From NCBI GenBank assembly GCA_964452085.1, contig CAYVKL010000018.1, forward strand, positions 1 through 35,771: 35,771 bases of DNA, written 5' to 3'. Within the stretch, counting starts at the first letter, position 1. Each line of letters opens with the position of its first letter. The notes beneath the pieces were generated by a model that was not told where the DNA came from, did no database searches, and saw nothing but the letters and a program-made list of their open reading frames with translations. Shown here in pieces: positions 1 to 12,762 of the stretch. Source of the DNA: Methanobacterium sp964452085 (GTDB lineage: Archaea > Methanobacteriota > Methanobacteria > Methanobacteriales > Methanobacteriaceae). The position numbers and the translations under genes were made by a program.

Positions 1-77
<77 letters not shown>

Positions 78-112
78 CCATTAAAAAGGTCATTATAAAT
101 GACTGTTTGTTA

Positions 113-269
<157 letters not shown>

Positions 270-335
270 GTTCTTATTTTGATTAATTTTTGATGATATC
301 AACAAAGGGTTTAATCTCTCAGGAAGTGTGTAAAA

Positions 336-956
336 TTGAGAAAAATCAACGATATTATTGTAATTGATGGAATGGGATACGATTCTAATGTTTACGTATT
401 TGAAGACATCATAGTGGACACTGGTACCGGTCAAAACATGGATCACATATTAAAATCCATAAATGATGCTGGTGGGCGAGTTGATGATCTTTCACTCATT
501 GTAAACACCCACAATCACTACGATCACATCGGAGGAAACCATTATTTCGATCTAAAAGTGGCTATGCACACCAATGATGCACTTGCACTCGAAGAAGGGG
601 ATCAAGATGCAATCCTGGCGACGATGTTCGGGAAATCCATGGAAAAGATGAAAGTGGATCGAAAACTGGAAGAAGGAGATAAAATTCACGATTTCGAGGT
701 TTTACTAACACCAGGTCACACATCAGGCAGTATCTGCCTGTATGATGGTGAAACTCTAATTTCTGGGGACACAGTATTCTCTGGAGGGGGGTTTGGACGA
801 GTGGATCTGGGTGGAGATATGGATGAAATGAGAAAATCCCTGGAAAGGCTTAGCAGGCTGGATATAAAAAACCTCCTTCCGGGTCACGGTCCTGCAGTGA
901 ATGAAGGGTCTCGACATGTTAAACTTGCTTATGAAATGTCAACAGGATACTATTAG
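336..956 (+). CDS. MBL-fold metallo-hydrolase (glyoxalase II-like)
   Basis: A 206-residue soluble protein of the metallo-beta-lactamase fold. The zinc motif HxHxDH is seen as THNHYDHIGG (H59, H61, D63, H64). It is followed by TPGHTSGS near residue 127, a metal-bridging Asp in SGDTVF, and a last His in LPGHGP. These are the ligands of the glyoxalase II/MBL hydrolase family, and the length is typical of the small single-domain members common in methanogens. The substrate cannot be told; a thioester or related hydrolytic activity is the usual inference. The start codon is TTG at 336 with AGGAAG about 9 bp upstream. It stands alone, downstream of the tRNAs and convergent with the next gene. Confidence 0.9.
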   Translation: MRKINDIIVIDGMGYDSNVYVFEDIIVDTGTGQNMDHILKSINDAGGRVDDLSLIVNTHNHYDHIGGNHYFDLKVAMHTNDALALEEGDQDAILATMFGKSMEKMKVDRKLEEGDKIHDFEVLLTPGHTSGSICLYDGETLISGDTVFSGGGFGRVDLGGDMDEMRKSLERLSRLDIKNLLPGHGPAVNEGSRHVKLAYEMSTGYY

Positions 957-1083
957 GTTATTATAGTTTGTTGTAATGGTTCCAATCACAAGTTTAAGAT
1001 CATGTTTTATATTATTGGAAATAGTTGAAAATATTTTAAGCCTGTTAAAATTAAGTATTTAATATTTTATTAAAAAAATTATA

Positions 1084-2034
1084 TTAATTTTGAGGAACCA
1101 ACACATTTAACTCTTGGGTACCATAGTGAGTTCCTATAAAGTCATAATAAGTAATATTCCATCCATTAACTATTGGTGTGGCGTTTATAGCAGCATATGG
1201 TGAACTCCATTTGAATTTTACTACTTCTGGAAGGTCATTAGCATATTTTATGGCATTTTTCGCAGATTCATAGCTGCCATTGGTAATGGTAATGGAATCT
1301 ACTTCTCTCACCTTTGAAGATTTTTTTTGCAAGTTATTGTAGGTAAAAACCTGGTATCTGTTATCTCCATTACTTTTCACCACAGTCCAGGTAAACATAT
1401 CTGAGGTGGGATATGCAGTTATTTGGGTGAAACCGTCACTGAGGGTCTGACTCTGGATGGTGTCCATTTTTTCATAGGCACGAATGCCTCCAAAGGAGAT
1501 TAACATTATCATGAATGCTGCCAGGGCAATTTTTTTGTATTTAGGGTCTAAACGGAGGTAAAGTATGACCAGTACAGCCAGAGCCACAACTGCGGTTATC
1601 ACATCAGTGTAATAGTATAAATTGGCAGAAAAGCGTGTAAGGGAAAATGGATAGAGAAGAGGTATCCCTCCTGTGGTTAGGAAGTCCAGGAAAAGATGGG
1701 TGAGGACTCCAAAGTATGCTAATAATACACTGCGCCAGCTAAATTCCACCCTGATATTTCTTTTTATTACATAATTAATGAGACCATATACACTGGGCCT
1801 GGAGATTATAAAGATAAAAACAACTGCAGTCACAAACCCAAAAATAAAACTATGAGTTATTCCCCGGTGAGTGAAAATAAATAATTCAGGGGCGAGGAAA
1901 CCAATGGCAAAAAGAATAAAATCAAAATCAACTGATATGCCACCAAAGGCACCTGATAACCTATCTTTAGTATCTTTGAACTTTAAAAAGACTAAAATAG
2001 CGAAGGGAACAATGAAATGGGTGAAAAGATCCAT
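1084..2034 (-). CDS. DUF457-type membrane-bound metal-dependent hydrolase with extracytoplasmic C-terminal domain
   Basis: 316 residues. The N-terminal half carries several hydrophobic segments and the motifs MDLFTHF at the start and HRGITHSF near residue 56, with a further THLFLD near 113. This His/Asp pattern marks the YdjM/DUF457 family of predicted membrane metal-dependent hydrolases. The last hydrophobic segment ends near residue 187. The C-terminal 125 residues are polar and lack helices of membrane length, so they probably lie outside the membrane. The substrate is unknown. A paralogue without the C-terminal domain lies at 23705-24430. The gene is 37 bp downstream of trkH on the same strand, so co-transcription is possible. 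Confidence 0.8.
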   Translation of the reverse strand: MDLFTHFIVPFAILVFLKFKDTKDRLSGAFGGISVDFDFILFAIGFLAPELFIFTHRGITHSFIFGFVTAVVFIFIISRPSVYGLINYVIKRNIRVEFSWRSVLLAYFGVLTHLFLDFLTTGGIPLLYPFSLTRFSANLYYYTDVITAVVALAVLVILYLRLDPKYKKIALAAFMIMLISFGGIRAYEKMDTIQSQTLSDGFTQITAYPTSDMFTWTVVKSNGDNRYQVFTYNNLQKKSSKVREVDSITITNGSYESAKNAIKYANDLPEVVKFKWSSPYAAINATPIVNGWNITYYDFIGTHYGTQELNVLVPQN

Positions 2035-2071
2035 ATTAATACTTCTATAATATTTTTTTATTTTTTTTTAT

Positions 2072-3502
2072 TTATCTTTTGAGAACATCCCATAAACCTT
2101 TGAATAATACCAATGCGGGAATTATCTCTATCCTACCAATCCACATATTGAATATCAAGAAAATTTGCGCCAGATCAGGCATGTTATATGATACTATTCC
2201 CATGGAAAGCCCTACATTTCCTTGAGCAGATGCTACTTCGAAAAGAGAATTTATTCCTCCATAACCATATTGCATTAGCACTAACCAGCTTATAAAGATG
2301 AAAAACAGATAAATGAAGGTGTAACTACCTGCTTCTCTAATTTCCACGTCTTCAACGGGTTTGCCACTAATTTTTCGAGGAATAATTGAACCCTGAGGAG
2401 ACAATATCCTCTTAATTTCCCAATATATTCCTTTAAATAGGGTTACAATCCTTATGAGTTTGATGGCTCCGGTTGTGGAACCGGCGGACATACCAATGAT
2501 CATGGATACTAAAATAATAACCTTAGCATAGTCAGACCAATTTATCATGGCACTAATTGGCTGGATGTTTGATCCGGTACAGCTTAAAGCAGAAATAACA
2601 AAGAAAACAGAGTCCATGGATGTAAAGTTGGCATTTACAATTAAAAGGATATAAAACACGCTTATTATTATGATCATCGCCTGAAACTGAATATCACGTA
2701 AAACATCGATGACACGTCCCTTTAATGCTTTGTAATGTACCAGAAAACTGGTACCTCCAATTATCATTAGGACCATGGTAATGATGTAAATTGCAGTGCT
2801 GTTATAGGCACCTATGTTGTCATTTTTAATGGACATACCGCCAGTGGAAAGGTTGGTGAATGTATTGTTAATAGCGTCAAAAAGGTTCATGCCAGCTAAA
2901 ACGTAAAGCACAATTCCAATAATGGTGTATAGGAGATATATCCACCAGATGGTCTTAACAGTACTTGCTATACTTGGTTTTATTTTTTCTTCTCTTGCCT
3001 CAGATTTATATAAACGTGCAGCTGCGGTTCCGGGTCGAATTAAAACACCTATAACTACAATAACGACTCCTAGCCCCCCAACCCACTGTTCAAGACTTCT
3101 TAAAAATAGAATTGACTTAGGTAAGATTTCAACGTCGGGGTAGATGGTAAGTCCGCTGCCACTCCATGCAGACATACTTTCAAAATAAGCGTTTAAAAAG
3201 TCTATGTTTGTGCCGTAAATTAAGCAAAAGCTTCCAATAAGTGCAGCCCATAACCATGCTAGAGAAGCTATTATCATCCCATGTTTAAGCTTCAATCTAT
3301 TATAGTCAGAAGGCAAACGTCTCAGAATGAATCCTAATCCTATTGAAAATGCTCCAAAAACTATAAATTCGATGTAATTGGGTTCATTATAAATAAGGGC
3401 TATTATTAGTGGTAGGAGTACTACGAAACCTATGCCTTGCATTATTATGCCCAGGGGATTAGCAATTAAGAGTAAATCCTTCTTCCCAAGATAATTTCTC
3501 AT
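2072..3502 (-). CDS. trkH: TrkH-family potassium uptake protein (ion-translocating subunit)
   Basis: A polytopic membrane protein of about 476 residues with the pore-loop repeats of the TrkH/KtrB superfamily. These include MSAWSGSGLTIYPD, SLEQWVGGLGVVIV, FTNLSTGGMSIKND, ISALSCTGSNIQP and MSAGSTTGAIKLIR. It moves K+ (possibly with Na+ or H+) across the cytoplasmic membrane and normally works with a cytoplasmic TrkA/RCK regulatory subunit, which is not adjacent here. The ATG at 3502 gives the family-like N-terminus MRNYLGKKDLLLIANP. An upstream in-frame TTG at 3559 would add 19 residues that look unlike the family. No clear ribosome binding site precedes either. A poly-T stretch separates it from the downstream DUF457 gene. 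Confidence 0.88.
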   Translation of the reverse strand: MRNYLGKKDLLLIANPLGIIMQGIGFVVLLPLIIALIYNEPNYIEFIVFGAFSIGLGFILRRLPSDYNRLKLKHGMIIASLAWLWAALIGSFCLIYGTNIDFLNAYFESMSAWSGSGLTIYPDVEILPKSILFLRSLEQWVGGLGVVIVVIGVLIRPGTAAARLYKSEAREEKIKPSIASTVKTIWWIYLLYTIIGIVLYVLAGMNLFDAINNTFTNLSTGGMSIKNDNIGAYNSTAIYIITMVLMIIGGTSFLVHYKALKGRVIDVLRDIQFQAMIIIISVFYILLIVNANFTSMDSVFFVISALSCTGSNIQPISAMINWSDYAKVIILVSMIIGMSAGSTTGAIKLIRIVTLFKGIYWEIKRILSPQGSIIPRKISGKPVEDVEIREAGSYTFIYLFFIFISWLVLMQYGYGGINSLFEVASAQGNVGLSMGIVSYNMPDLAQIFLIFNMWIGRIEIIPALVLFKGLWDVLKR

Positions 3503-3780
3503 ATAATCTGAAGATAAACAACATAATATATAAATTTCTCTAAGTTGTAATTGTCTCAATAGTTGTTAAAAGAAGTAGTACATTCTCAAGATTAGAAAAA
3601 ACTTTCAATGGGCTATGATTTGAGGATAAATTAACAAAAAAAATCTATTCAGAGATATTATATACTGGATTTAGGTAATAAAGGATAATTAAATGGCAAT
3701 TTGCAGGTTCCAGATAAAAATTGAGAAAAGATTGACTAAGTTACCTTAATCAACCCATCTCTTAATTCTTGTGCAGTTTC

Positions 3781-4566
<786 letters not shown>

Positions 4567-5177
4567 CTTTTAAAACCTCCTATCGTCAATTAGAATGTTA
4601 TTCATCTACTAAATTCCTGTACTAATATAGTATCAAACTTCCTAATAAATCATAGGAATGCAGATGATGATAATAAATTATGGATAATATTATGAAAATA
4701 TAGTGAATAACCAAATCACTGCACTGAAAAACCAACCGAACTACCACTAGGCGTTCTCAAATCAAGGATTATAATAGATAAAATCAGTTATTTTTAGGGA
4801 AATAATTATAAAAAAAAAGGTTTTAATTTAAAAAAAATTATCTGCATAAATTAGTCCAAACAAATAAAATCACTTCTATTCTAGTATGATGGGTTTATCT
4901 GTTGTATCCCAACTGAGACATTTGCTATTTATTTTTGTCTTTCATAAAAATTAGCTAAATATCAACCAATTAATGAGTTTTTTCCAAAAAATATCTTTAT
5001 CAGCACGTATTTTTAACTTAAAAGCATTTAAATCTGAATATAATTAAATAGGCAATTATAAACTTTTAAAATGATTTTTTTCTGTTAATTTGATTCTCCC
5101 TGGAAAGTTTATATTTGCTGAGATCAAATATTTACATATATTAATTATGTGGATTCTAGTTTTGAGGTGCAGATAAA
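4567..5177. other. AT-rich intergenic region between divergent genes
   Basis: About 610 bp with no open frame that I can support as a gene. It should hold the promoters of the divergent slipin (minus) and phosphodiesterase (plus) genes. A possible minus-strand TATA-like stretch lies near 4618-4632. The middle (about 4800-5060) is A/T-rich filler with poly-A runs and no clear repeat or RNA structure. Confidence 0.6.
5108..5116 (+). promoter_or_regulatory. Probable TATA box for the YfcE-like phosphodiesterase gene
   Basis: TTTATATTT lies about 62 bp before the ATG at 5178. Transcription would start near 5140, leaving a leader of roughly 35-40 nt that includes the ribosome binding site GAGGTG at 5164-5169. 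Confidence 0.5.
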
Positions 5178-5660
5178 ATGATAGGTATTATGTCTGATAG
5201 CCATGACCATATGGATGCAATCAAAGCTGCAGTGAATGTTTTTAACTCATCTGGTGTTGATCTGGTAATTCATGCCGGCGATTTGATAGCACCTTTCACA
5301 GTTAATGAATTTAAAAATCTCCAATCTCCCCTGGAAGCTATATATGGCAATAATGATGGCGAAAGACGTATGTTACATACAGTATTTAAAGATTTATGCG
5401 TTCTTGACGATTTCAAAGAATTGGAAGTTAATGGTCGAAGGATTGCGGTCATCCACGGAACAACAGAAGCTCTGGTGGATGCCCTGAGAGATAGTGGAAA
5501 ATATGATGTGGTTATAAGGGGACACACCCATCAAATGAAGGTTATAGAAGGAAAAACAATGGTAATTAACCCTGGAGAAACATGCGGATATTTATCAGGG
5601 GAAAAAACAGTTATTCTTCTTGATACAGAAGATCTAAGCTGGCAAGTATGTCATCTTTAA
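5178..5660 (+). CDS. YfcE/MJ0936-family metallophosphodiesterase
   Basis: A 160-residue calcineurin-like phosphoesterase. Metal-binding motifs appear in family order: SDSHDH (D7, H9), AGDL (D35), GNND (N59), IHGT (H93) and RGHTHQ (H116, H118). The closing NPGE segment is also typical. Size and motifs fit the YfcE/MJ0936 branch, small cytoplasmic phosphodiesterases that hydrolyse artificial phosphodiesters in vitro; the natural substrate is unknown. GAGGTG sits 8 bp before the ATG and fixes the start. It is monocistronic as far as can be seen, with 173 bp to the next gene on the same strand. Confidence 0.92.
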   Translation: MIGIMSDSHDHMDAIKAAVNVFNSSGVDLVIHAGDLIAPFTVNEFKNLQSPLEAIYGNNDGERRMLHTVFKDLCVLDDFKELEVNGRRIAVIHGTTEALVDALRDSGKYDVVIRGHTHQMKVIEGKTMVINPGETCGYLSGEKTVILLDTEDLSWQVCHL

Positions 5661-5833
5661 GCAGTGTAAAATTGTTAAAAGTTTAATTGGAATTTTTAAG
5701 TGTGCATTAACATTAACTGAAAATTGTATTATTTTGGGCTTAAGATTATTTTAAAGATTAATTGGTTTAGTAAATCAATGGATGAAATTTATTTGCAGGG
5801 TATTCTTAGGTTTGTGGAAAATGGTGAAACTTA

Positions 5834-6850
5834 ATGAAACATAAGACATTGCTTCTAATTTTAGCAGGTATTGGGGTGCTGGTGGTGATGGTGCTCTTTA
5901 TTGGACCTGCTAAGATTGAAAACGCCCTTAAAATGGCCAACTTATGGTACCTTGCACTGGCTGTTCTAATTCAACTGGCAATTTACGGTATTTGGACGGA
6001 AAGATGGGCGGTAACCACATCATCATTGGGAATATCAATAAAAAGAAGACATCTTTTACCAATGTTAATGGTGGGTCTGGCCATAAACAACATCACACCC
6101 AGCGGCAGGGGTGGTGGTGAACCAGTAAGAGCATACATACTGGGTAAATATTCCCAATCACCCACTGAAAATGCATTTGCAACTGTTATCGCAGACCGGG
6201 GTCTTGACACATTCCCTTTCATAGCATTAGCGGCAGTTACCATAATTGCAGCAGTTTTATACATTAATTTACCACAATGGATGGTTATTGCCCTAATAAT
6301 ATGCCTTATATTGTTAATTGTGATTTTTATATTGGCCCTATACATGTCCATCAACCGTGAATTTGGAGACAGGGTTATCAGGTTTTTATTAAGAATTATA
6401 AAAAGAATTTCTGAGAAAAGGCACGATAAAATCGAAAAAAGAGCCGTAAATGCAGTTGAAGGCTTCCAAAATAGCATGAAAATCATGTTAAGTGATCGTA
6501 AAGTGTTTTTTTATGGAATTCCACTTTCTTTTCTAATATGGGCTCTTGAAATCCTAAGGGTTTATGTGGTTTTTGTTGCATTGAATATAAACGCTCCGTT
6601 GGAGATCATTGCCGCTGTTTTTGTCATTTCAACTCTAATAGGAATGATACCATTACTACCCGGGGGATTGGGGGCTGTTGACGGTATGATGATACTCCTT
6701 TACTCCTATGCAGGTATACCTCCATCTGTAAGTGCAGCAGCCACCATAGTGGAGCGATTGATATCATTCTGGATGACAACCATTTTAGGAGTGGCAGTTT
6801 TACCCTACTTTGGTGCAGATGCAGTGGAGAAACTTTCTAAAAAACTATAG
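5834..6850 (+). CDS. YbhN/TIGR00374-type flippase-like integral membrane protein
   Basis: 338 residues with about eight hydrophobic segments. Family motifs include NITPSGRGGGEPVRAYILGKY near residue 90, a conserved arginine in IADRGLDTFPF, and PLLPGGLGAVDGMMI near residue 275. This matches the lysylphosphatidylglycerol synthase transmembrane/YbhN family (UPF0104). Archaeal members lack the catalytic domain of MprF, and their role in lipid or polyprenol-linked substrate movement is only inferred. GGTG lies 7 bp before the ATG. The flanking genes are not functionally related in an obvious way. Confidence 0.87.
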   Translation: MKHKTLLLILAGIGVLVVMVLFIGPAKIENALKMANLWYLALAVLIQLAIYGIWTERWAVTTSSLGISIKRRHLLPMLMVGLAINNITPSGRGGGEPVRAYILGKYSQSPTENAFATVIADRGLDTFPFIALAAVTIIAAVLYINLPQWMVIALIICLILLIVIFILALYMSINREFGDRVIRFLLRIIKRISEKRHDKIEKRAVNAVEGFQNSMKIMLSDRKVFFYGIPLSFLIWALEILRVYVVFVALNINAPLEIIAAVFVISTLIGMIPLLPGGLGAVDGMMILLYSYAGIPPSVSAAATIVERLISFWMTTILGVAVLPYFGADAVEKLSKKL

Positions 6851-6974
6851 TAATTCACATTGCAGTTGATGAAAGCAGATTTTAAATATATTTTTCGATT
6901 AAAAAAAGTTCTGTAAGGTTTTTATTAAAATTCAAATAAATTTTCCTCTTCAAATTCTTTTAATCGCTCTCATA

Positions 6975-7006
<32 letters not shown>

Positions 7007-7015
7007 CTCCAACAC

Positions 7016-7930
<915 letters not shown>

Positions 7931-7962
7931 TAACAGAAAATTAGTTTCAAAGAATATAGTTA

Positions 7963-8013
7963 AAGGGATATCTTTTCCCTTCAACTATTCAAAATTTATT
8001 TTTAATTATTTTT
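7963..8013 (+). terminator. Hairpin plus T-rich tract after ftr
   Basis: AAGGGA (7963-7968) can pair with TCCCTT (7976-7981) around a 7-base loop. It is followed by a T-rich stretch (about 7991-8013), the usual archaeal termination signal. It separates ftr from the convergent channel gene. Confidence 0.5.
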
Positions 8014-8055
8014 TTAAAGCATTATTCGTATTATTTAATTATTTGAATTTTAATA

Positions 8056-9984
8056 TTATTCCACACAGAAACCAGCCGGTTCTGCACTTTCAACTATGTT
8101 CCATATCTCTTCTTCAGGTAGATCTACTCCTAAAAGTAGTTTTGATTTATCCAATGCTTCTATAATCTTTTTGATTGTTTTAACATCTTTTGCTGAGACT
8201 GTGTGAGAGTGTATGTTTCGAGAAAGTTGGGATAGTGTGTCCAGGGACCTTTTTGCATCGGGTTTCTTATACTCTTCTTGACATCTTTTAAGGTCTTCAT
8301 AATCTTTTAAATATAGTTTCCTGGTTACAACTTGCTCTAACCCTGGCAAGTAATGTTTTGAATCAAGTATACGTCCGCCATTACTGATGATAATGTTTTT
8401 GTCATCGGTAGCTCCAGGTTCATGAACAAGTAAAAGTTCACTAACCCGCCCATATTCTTTGATCTTCTCGAAAATTTCTGTCTGAGTGAGATTAACTCCT
8501 AAAAGGAAACCCTTCTTTTTAAGCTCATTTTCAACCTTACCCAGACTTTTGGTGTCAGGACCAGTTATGCGATGGGAGTGTATTCCCCCACCAGAAAGAG
8601 TGTAAAGCCTTTGCAGGGTTTCCATTCTGGCTGAATCAGATTCCAGTCGTTTAAGAAATCTATCCATCTCTGAAGCGTCTGAAAGGCCTACTTTTCTTTT
8701 TAAAGGTTCATGAAAGCCGGGTAAATAGTATTCTATATCTTCTAAGGTGCAACCATGTTTTAAAATGATTTCTGCTTCCTCTCTAATGTCTAATACATCG
8801 TGACTTTCGGTAATTTTAATCTCAGGCTTTATGACAACTTCTACTAATCTTCCATACTTACGGGCCACTTCTTTGATTTGTTCTTCGTTAAGGTCAACAC
8901 CCAGAAGGTATCCTTCTTTTTTAAGTTCTTTTGCTACTTTTTCCAGGGTTTCCTTATCAGGTCCTGAGATCCAGTGGGAATGAATGCCGCTTACTGATTC
9001 GTAGATCCTTTCTAGGGATTTTTTTCTTTTGGGGTCTTTGTCCAAACTATCCAAAAATCGGTCCAACTGGTCTATTTTAGTAATTCCAATTTTCCTGGCC
9101 AAAGGTTCTCTGAACTCCGGAAGATGATACTCAATATTTTCAAGGGTGCAACCGTGTTTGAGGATGATTTCTGACTCTTTACGGATGTCTTTAACATCGT
9201 GCATCTCGGTGATCTTCATTATGGTGGGTTGGATTGCTGCAAAATAGATGTCTTCGGCACCACTGCTTTCAGGAGATATCACCTTATTAGCACCGGAACG
9301 GTATAATCGTTTTATATTAACTTTTTTACTGGCGCGGGTAACTATCCATATTTCTGGATGTATTTCTCGGGCAGTCAGGGTGATGAAGAGGTTGTCCACA
9401 TCTTCACCAGTGGTTATAATTACTCCTCTGGCCCGGTCTATACCGGCGTCTTTCATTACATTTTCATCGGTTGCATCTCCGGGAATAGCAAGAACGTCAG
9501 GATCGTCCCAAAGCTCTTTTTCTACTATTTTCGAATCTTTTTCAATGATTACGACCTTTTGATTTCTTTTTATGAGTTCTTTATGAACTGCGCTACCAAC
9601 TCTTCCGTAGCCGCAAAGGACAAAATGGTTCTTGACGGCTTTCAACATCCGCCTATGCCTTGCTCCTGATGTAATATCTTCAACAGTCATGGAAACCACC
9701 ATTATAATTAAAGTAAAAGCGTAAGCAATTAAACTAGCCCCTCCCAGCACCAACGTAATCACGAACAACTTTTGTAGTGGGCTTTGGGGACTAATATCAC
9801 CATAACCAACAGTGGCTGTGGTAATCACCGTGAAATAAATGGCGTTAATAATGTCAAGACGCATGATCAATAATGATCCGATAACTCCATAGATTAACAA
9901 CCCCACTACCGCAATTACTGGATATCGAATAACAGAAAAAGGAATTGAAGGAACTATAGGTATTGAAGAGCCTGGGGACTGCAA
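8056..9984 (-). CDS. Two-TM potassium channel with RCK (TrkA-N) domain and three unrecognised C-terminal repeats
   Basis: 642 residues. TM1 is about 22-42, the pore loop carries the K+ selectivity filter TVGYGD (58-63), and TM2 is about 73-98. An RCK/TrkA-N Rossmann domain follows, with CGYGRVG near 124-130 and the acidic PGDATDE near 168-174. This architecture equals MthK-type channels, in which the RCK ring gates the pore. From 257 to 635 come three related units. Units 1 and 2 begin KITEMHDVKDI (257) and KITESHDVLDI (390); all three contain IHSH (334, 468, 591) followed by a helix and LLGV(D/N)L. I do not recognise this repeat; it is not an obvious TrkA-C domain. The start is TTG at 9984, supported by GGTGAT 5 bp upstream; the next ATG (residue 41) would cut TM1. 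Confidence 0.9.
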   Translation of the reverse strand: MQSPGSSIPIVPSIPFSVIRYPVIAVVGLLIYGVIGSLLIMRLDIINAIYFTVITTATVGYGDISPQSPLQKLFVITLVLGGASLIAYAFTLIIMVVSMTVEDITSGARHRRMLKAVKNHFVLCGYGRVGSAVHKELIKRNQKVVIIEKDSKIVEKELWDDPDVLAIPGDATDENVMKDAGIDRARGVIITTGEDVDNLFITLTAREIHPEIWIVTRASKKVNIKRLYRSGANKVISPESSGAEDIYFAAIQPTIMKITEMHDVKDIRKESEIILKHGCTLENIEYHLPEFREPLARKIGITKIDQLDRFLDSLDKDPKRKKSLERIYESVSGIHSHWISGPDKETLEKVAKELKKEGYLLGVDLNEEQIKEVARKYGRLVEVVIKPEIKITESHDVLDIREEAEIILKHGCTLEDIEYYLPGFHEPLKRKVGLSDASEMDRFLKRLESDSARMETLQRLYTLSGGGIHSHRITGPDTKSLGKVENELKKKGFLLGVNLTQTEIFEKIKEYGRVSELLLVHEPGATDDKNIIISNGGRILDSKHYLPGLEQVVTRKLYLKDYEDLKRCQEEYKKPDAKRSLDTLSQLSRNIHSHTVSAKDVKTIKKIIEALDKSKLLLGVDLPEEEIWNIVESAEPAGFCVE

Positions 9985-10069
9985 TTAATCACCATAATAA
10001 AACCATTATCTCACAAATTCCGCTTAATGATTCTATTTTTCTTGAATCTCTGGAAACTTAGAGGTATGG

Positions 10070-10107
<38 letters not shown>

Positions 10108-10108
10108 A

Positions 10109-11581
<1,473 letters not shown>

Positions 11582-11741
11582 GTGTCTATTTTGAAATTAA
11601 AAAAAAATATCTTAATTCATTTTAAAACTATAAATAACCTTTTAAAGACATATCTAATTTCCAAAGACCACCTTTCTTACTTTTCAAACATTCTGGTTTT
11701 GCTATCACTATTTATTCACATCTTCATATGGTCAATCTTAA

Positions 11742-12632
11742 TCACTTCAAAAATTCTGTAATCTTTTTATTCACCATTTCTGCCTGTGCAACAGTTAAAT
11801 CATGCCCTGCATTGGGGAGTATTTCCGGTTTTACATTTGGTGCTAAACTGTTAAGACGTTTTACAACCTTTTCTGGAGAATATATTTTGTCGTTTTCTCC
11901 AACTAAAAACAGTGTCGGTACTTTGATACTTTTCAGTTCGTCGTCTTTTAAGACGGTGGGGGTGGGGAAGAGCTTAAATTTAAAGCATTTTGAACCGATT
12001 AACATTTCTTCTAACCATTCATCTATTATTGTTCGGGTTTCTTCATCCTTTAGGGAATCTTTGTAAGCCCAATGTATCATAGCTCTGGTTGTAAAGTCGA
12101 ACGGCAATGCAGAAGCAAATAAAACCATTAAACTTTTTAAGGGAATAGATTGTATCGTGGCAACTGGTGCTAATAGCACGACTTTATTAAGCCTTTCAGG
12201 GGACTGAAGTGCACACTGGCTTACAATCCAACCTCCAAAAGATAGCCCCATTAGATTAATATCATTTCCAAGTTCAAGGGCATCGAATAGCTCGTTTAAC
12301 CAGTTTACAAAATCTTTTGAGTTGTTGATCTTTTTTGAATAAACACTTCTTCCATAATCATAAATATTATCCACAGCATAGGTTCTATACTCCCGGGATA
12401 AATCTTCAATGTTAGGAATCCACATCAAAGAACTGCTAGCACCTCCAGGTAGTATCACTAATGGTTTTGCACCTTCAGGTCCGCTTATTCTTACAAAAGT
12501 TTTCCCATAAGAAGTCGCCACCATAATATTTTCTGAGGATATCGGCCATTTTTCGGCTCGTTTTTCGTAAAATTTTAAATACATTTCTTTGGTTTCTTTT
12601 GATTTAAAAGGATGATATTCAGTTATTTTCAT
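11742..12632 (-). CDS. Alpha/beta hydrolase
   Basis: 296 residues with the alpha/beta-hydrolase fold. The oxyanion region is LPGGASSS near residue 82, and the nucleophile elbow is GLSFGG near 170. The acid is probably the Asp in GENDKIYSP near 250, and the catalytic His is in NAGHDLTV near 278. No signal peptide is seen, so it is cytoplasmic. The substrate cannot be deduced; it resembles general esterase or peptidase-like hydrolases. It diverges from a TetR regulator across a 130-bp gap with an inverted repeat, so it is the likely target of that regulator. GAGGT 7 bp before the ATG supports the start. Confidence 0.88.
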   Translation of the reverse strand: MKITEYHPFKSKETKEMYLKFYEKRAEKWPISSENIMVATSYGKTFVRISGPEGAKPLVILPGGASSSLMWIPNIEDLSREYRTYAVDNIYDYGRSVYSKKINNSKDFVNWLNELFDALELGNDINLMGLSFGGWIVSQCALQSPERLNKVVLLAPVATIQSIPLKSLMVLFASALPFDFTTRAMIHWAYKDSLKDEETRTIIDEWLEEMLIGSKCFKFKLFPTPTVLKDDELKSIKVPTLFLVGENDKIYSPEKVVKRLNSLAPNVKPEILPNAGHDLTVAQAEMVNKKITEFLK

Positions 12633-12675
12633 AAATGATACCTCAAAATTATTTTTTATACTTTAAGAATAATAG

Positions 12676-12709
12676 TGACCCAAGAGTATAAAAACATTTC
12701 TATGGGTCA
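12676..12709. promoter_or_regulatory. Inverted repeat TGACCCA-N20-TGGGTCA in a divergent promoter region
   Basis: Perfect 7-bp arms (12676-12682 and 12703-12709) enclose the TATA-like TATAAAAA (12687-12694). The hydrolase gene has a ribosome binding site and so needs a leader; a start set by this TATA fits. The repeat may be the operator for the neighbouring TetR protein, but the 20-bp spacer is long for one TetR dimer, so two dimers or another factor are possible. This is inference from position and symmetry. Confidence 0.5.
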
Positions 12710-12728
12710 TTTTTAATTCTTCGGGTAA

Positions 12729-12738
12729 TTTTAAATAT
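12729..12738 (+). promoter_or_regulatory. TATA box for the 12763 TetR gene, probably leaderless
   Basis: TTTTAAATAT is centred about 29 bp before the ATG at 12763. No Shine-Dalgarno sequence precedes that ATG. Both facts fit a leaderless transcript starting at or next to the start codon. Confidence 0.5.
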
Positions 12739-12762
12739 GGGAACTATTTATAAAATCTCAAT

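Noticed and set aside
4663..4725. Possible stand-alone box C/D RNA: ATGATGA near 4663 and CTGA near 4721
   Set aside because: No internal CTGA or second C box, no terminal stem, and the stretch is AT-rich enough for both short motifs to arise by chance.
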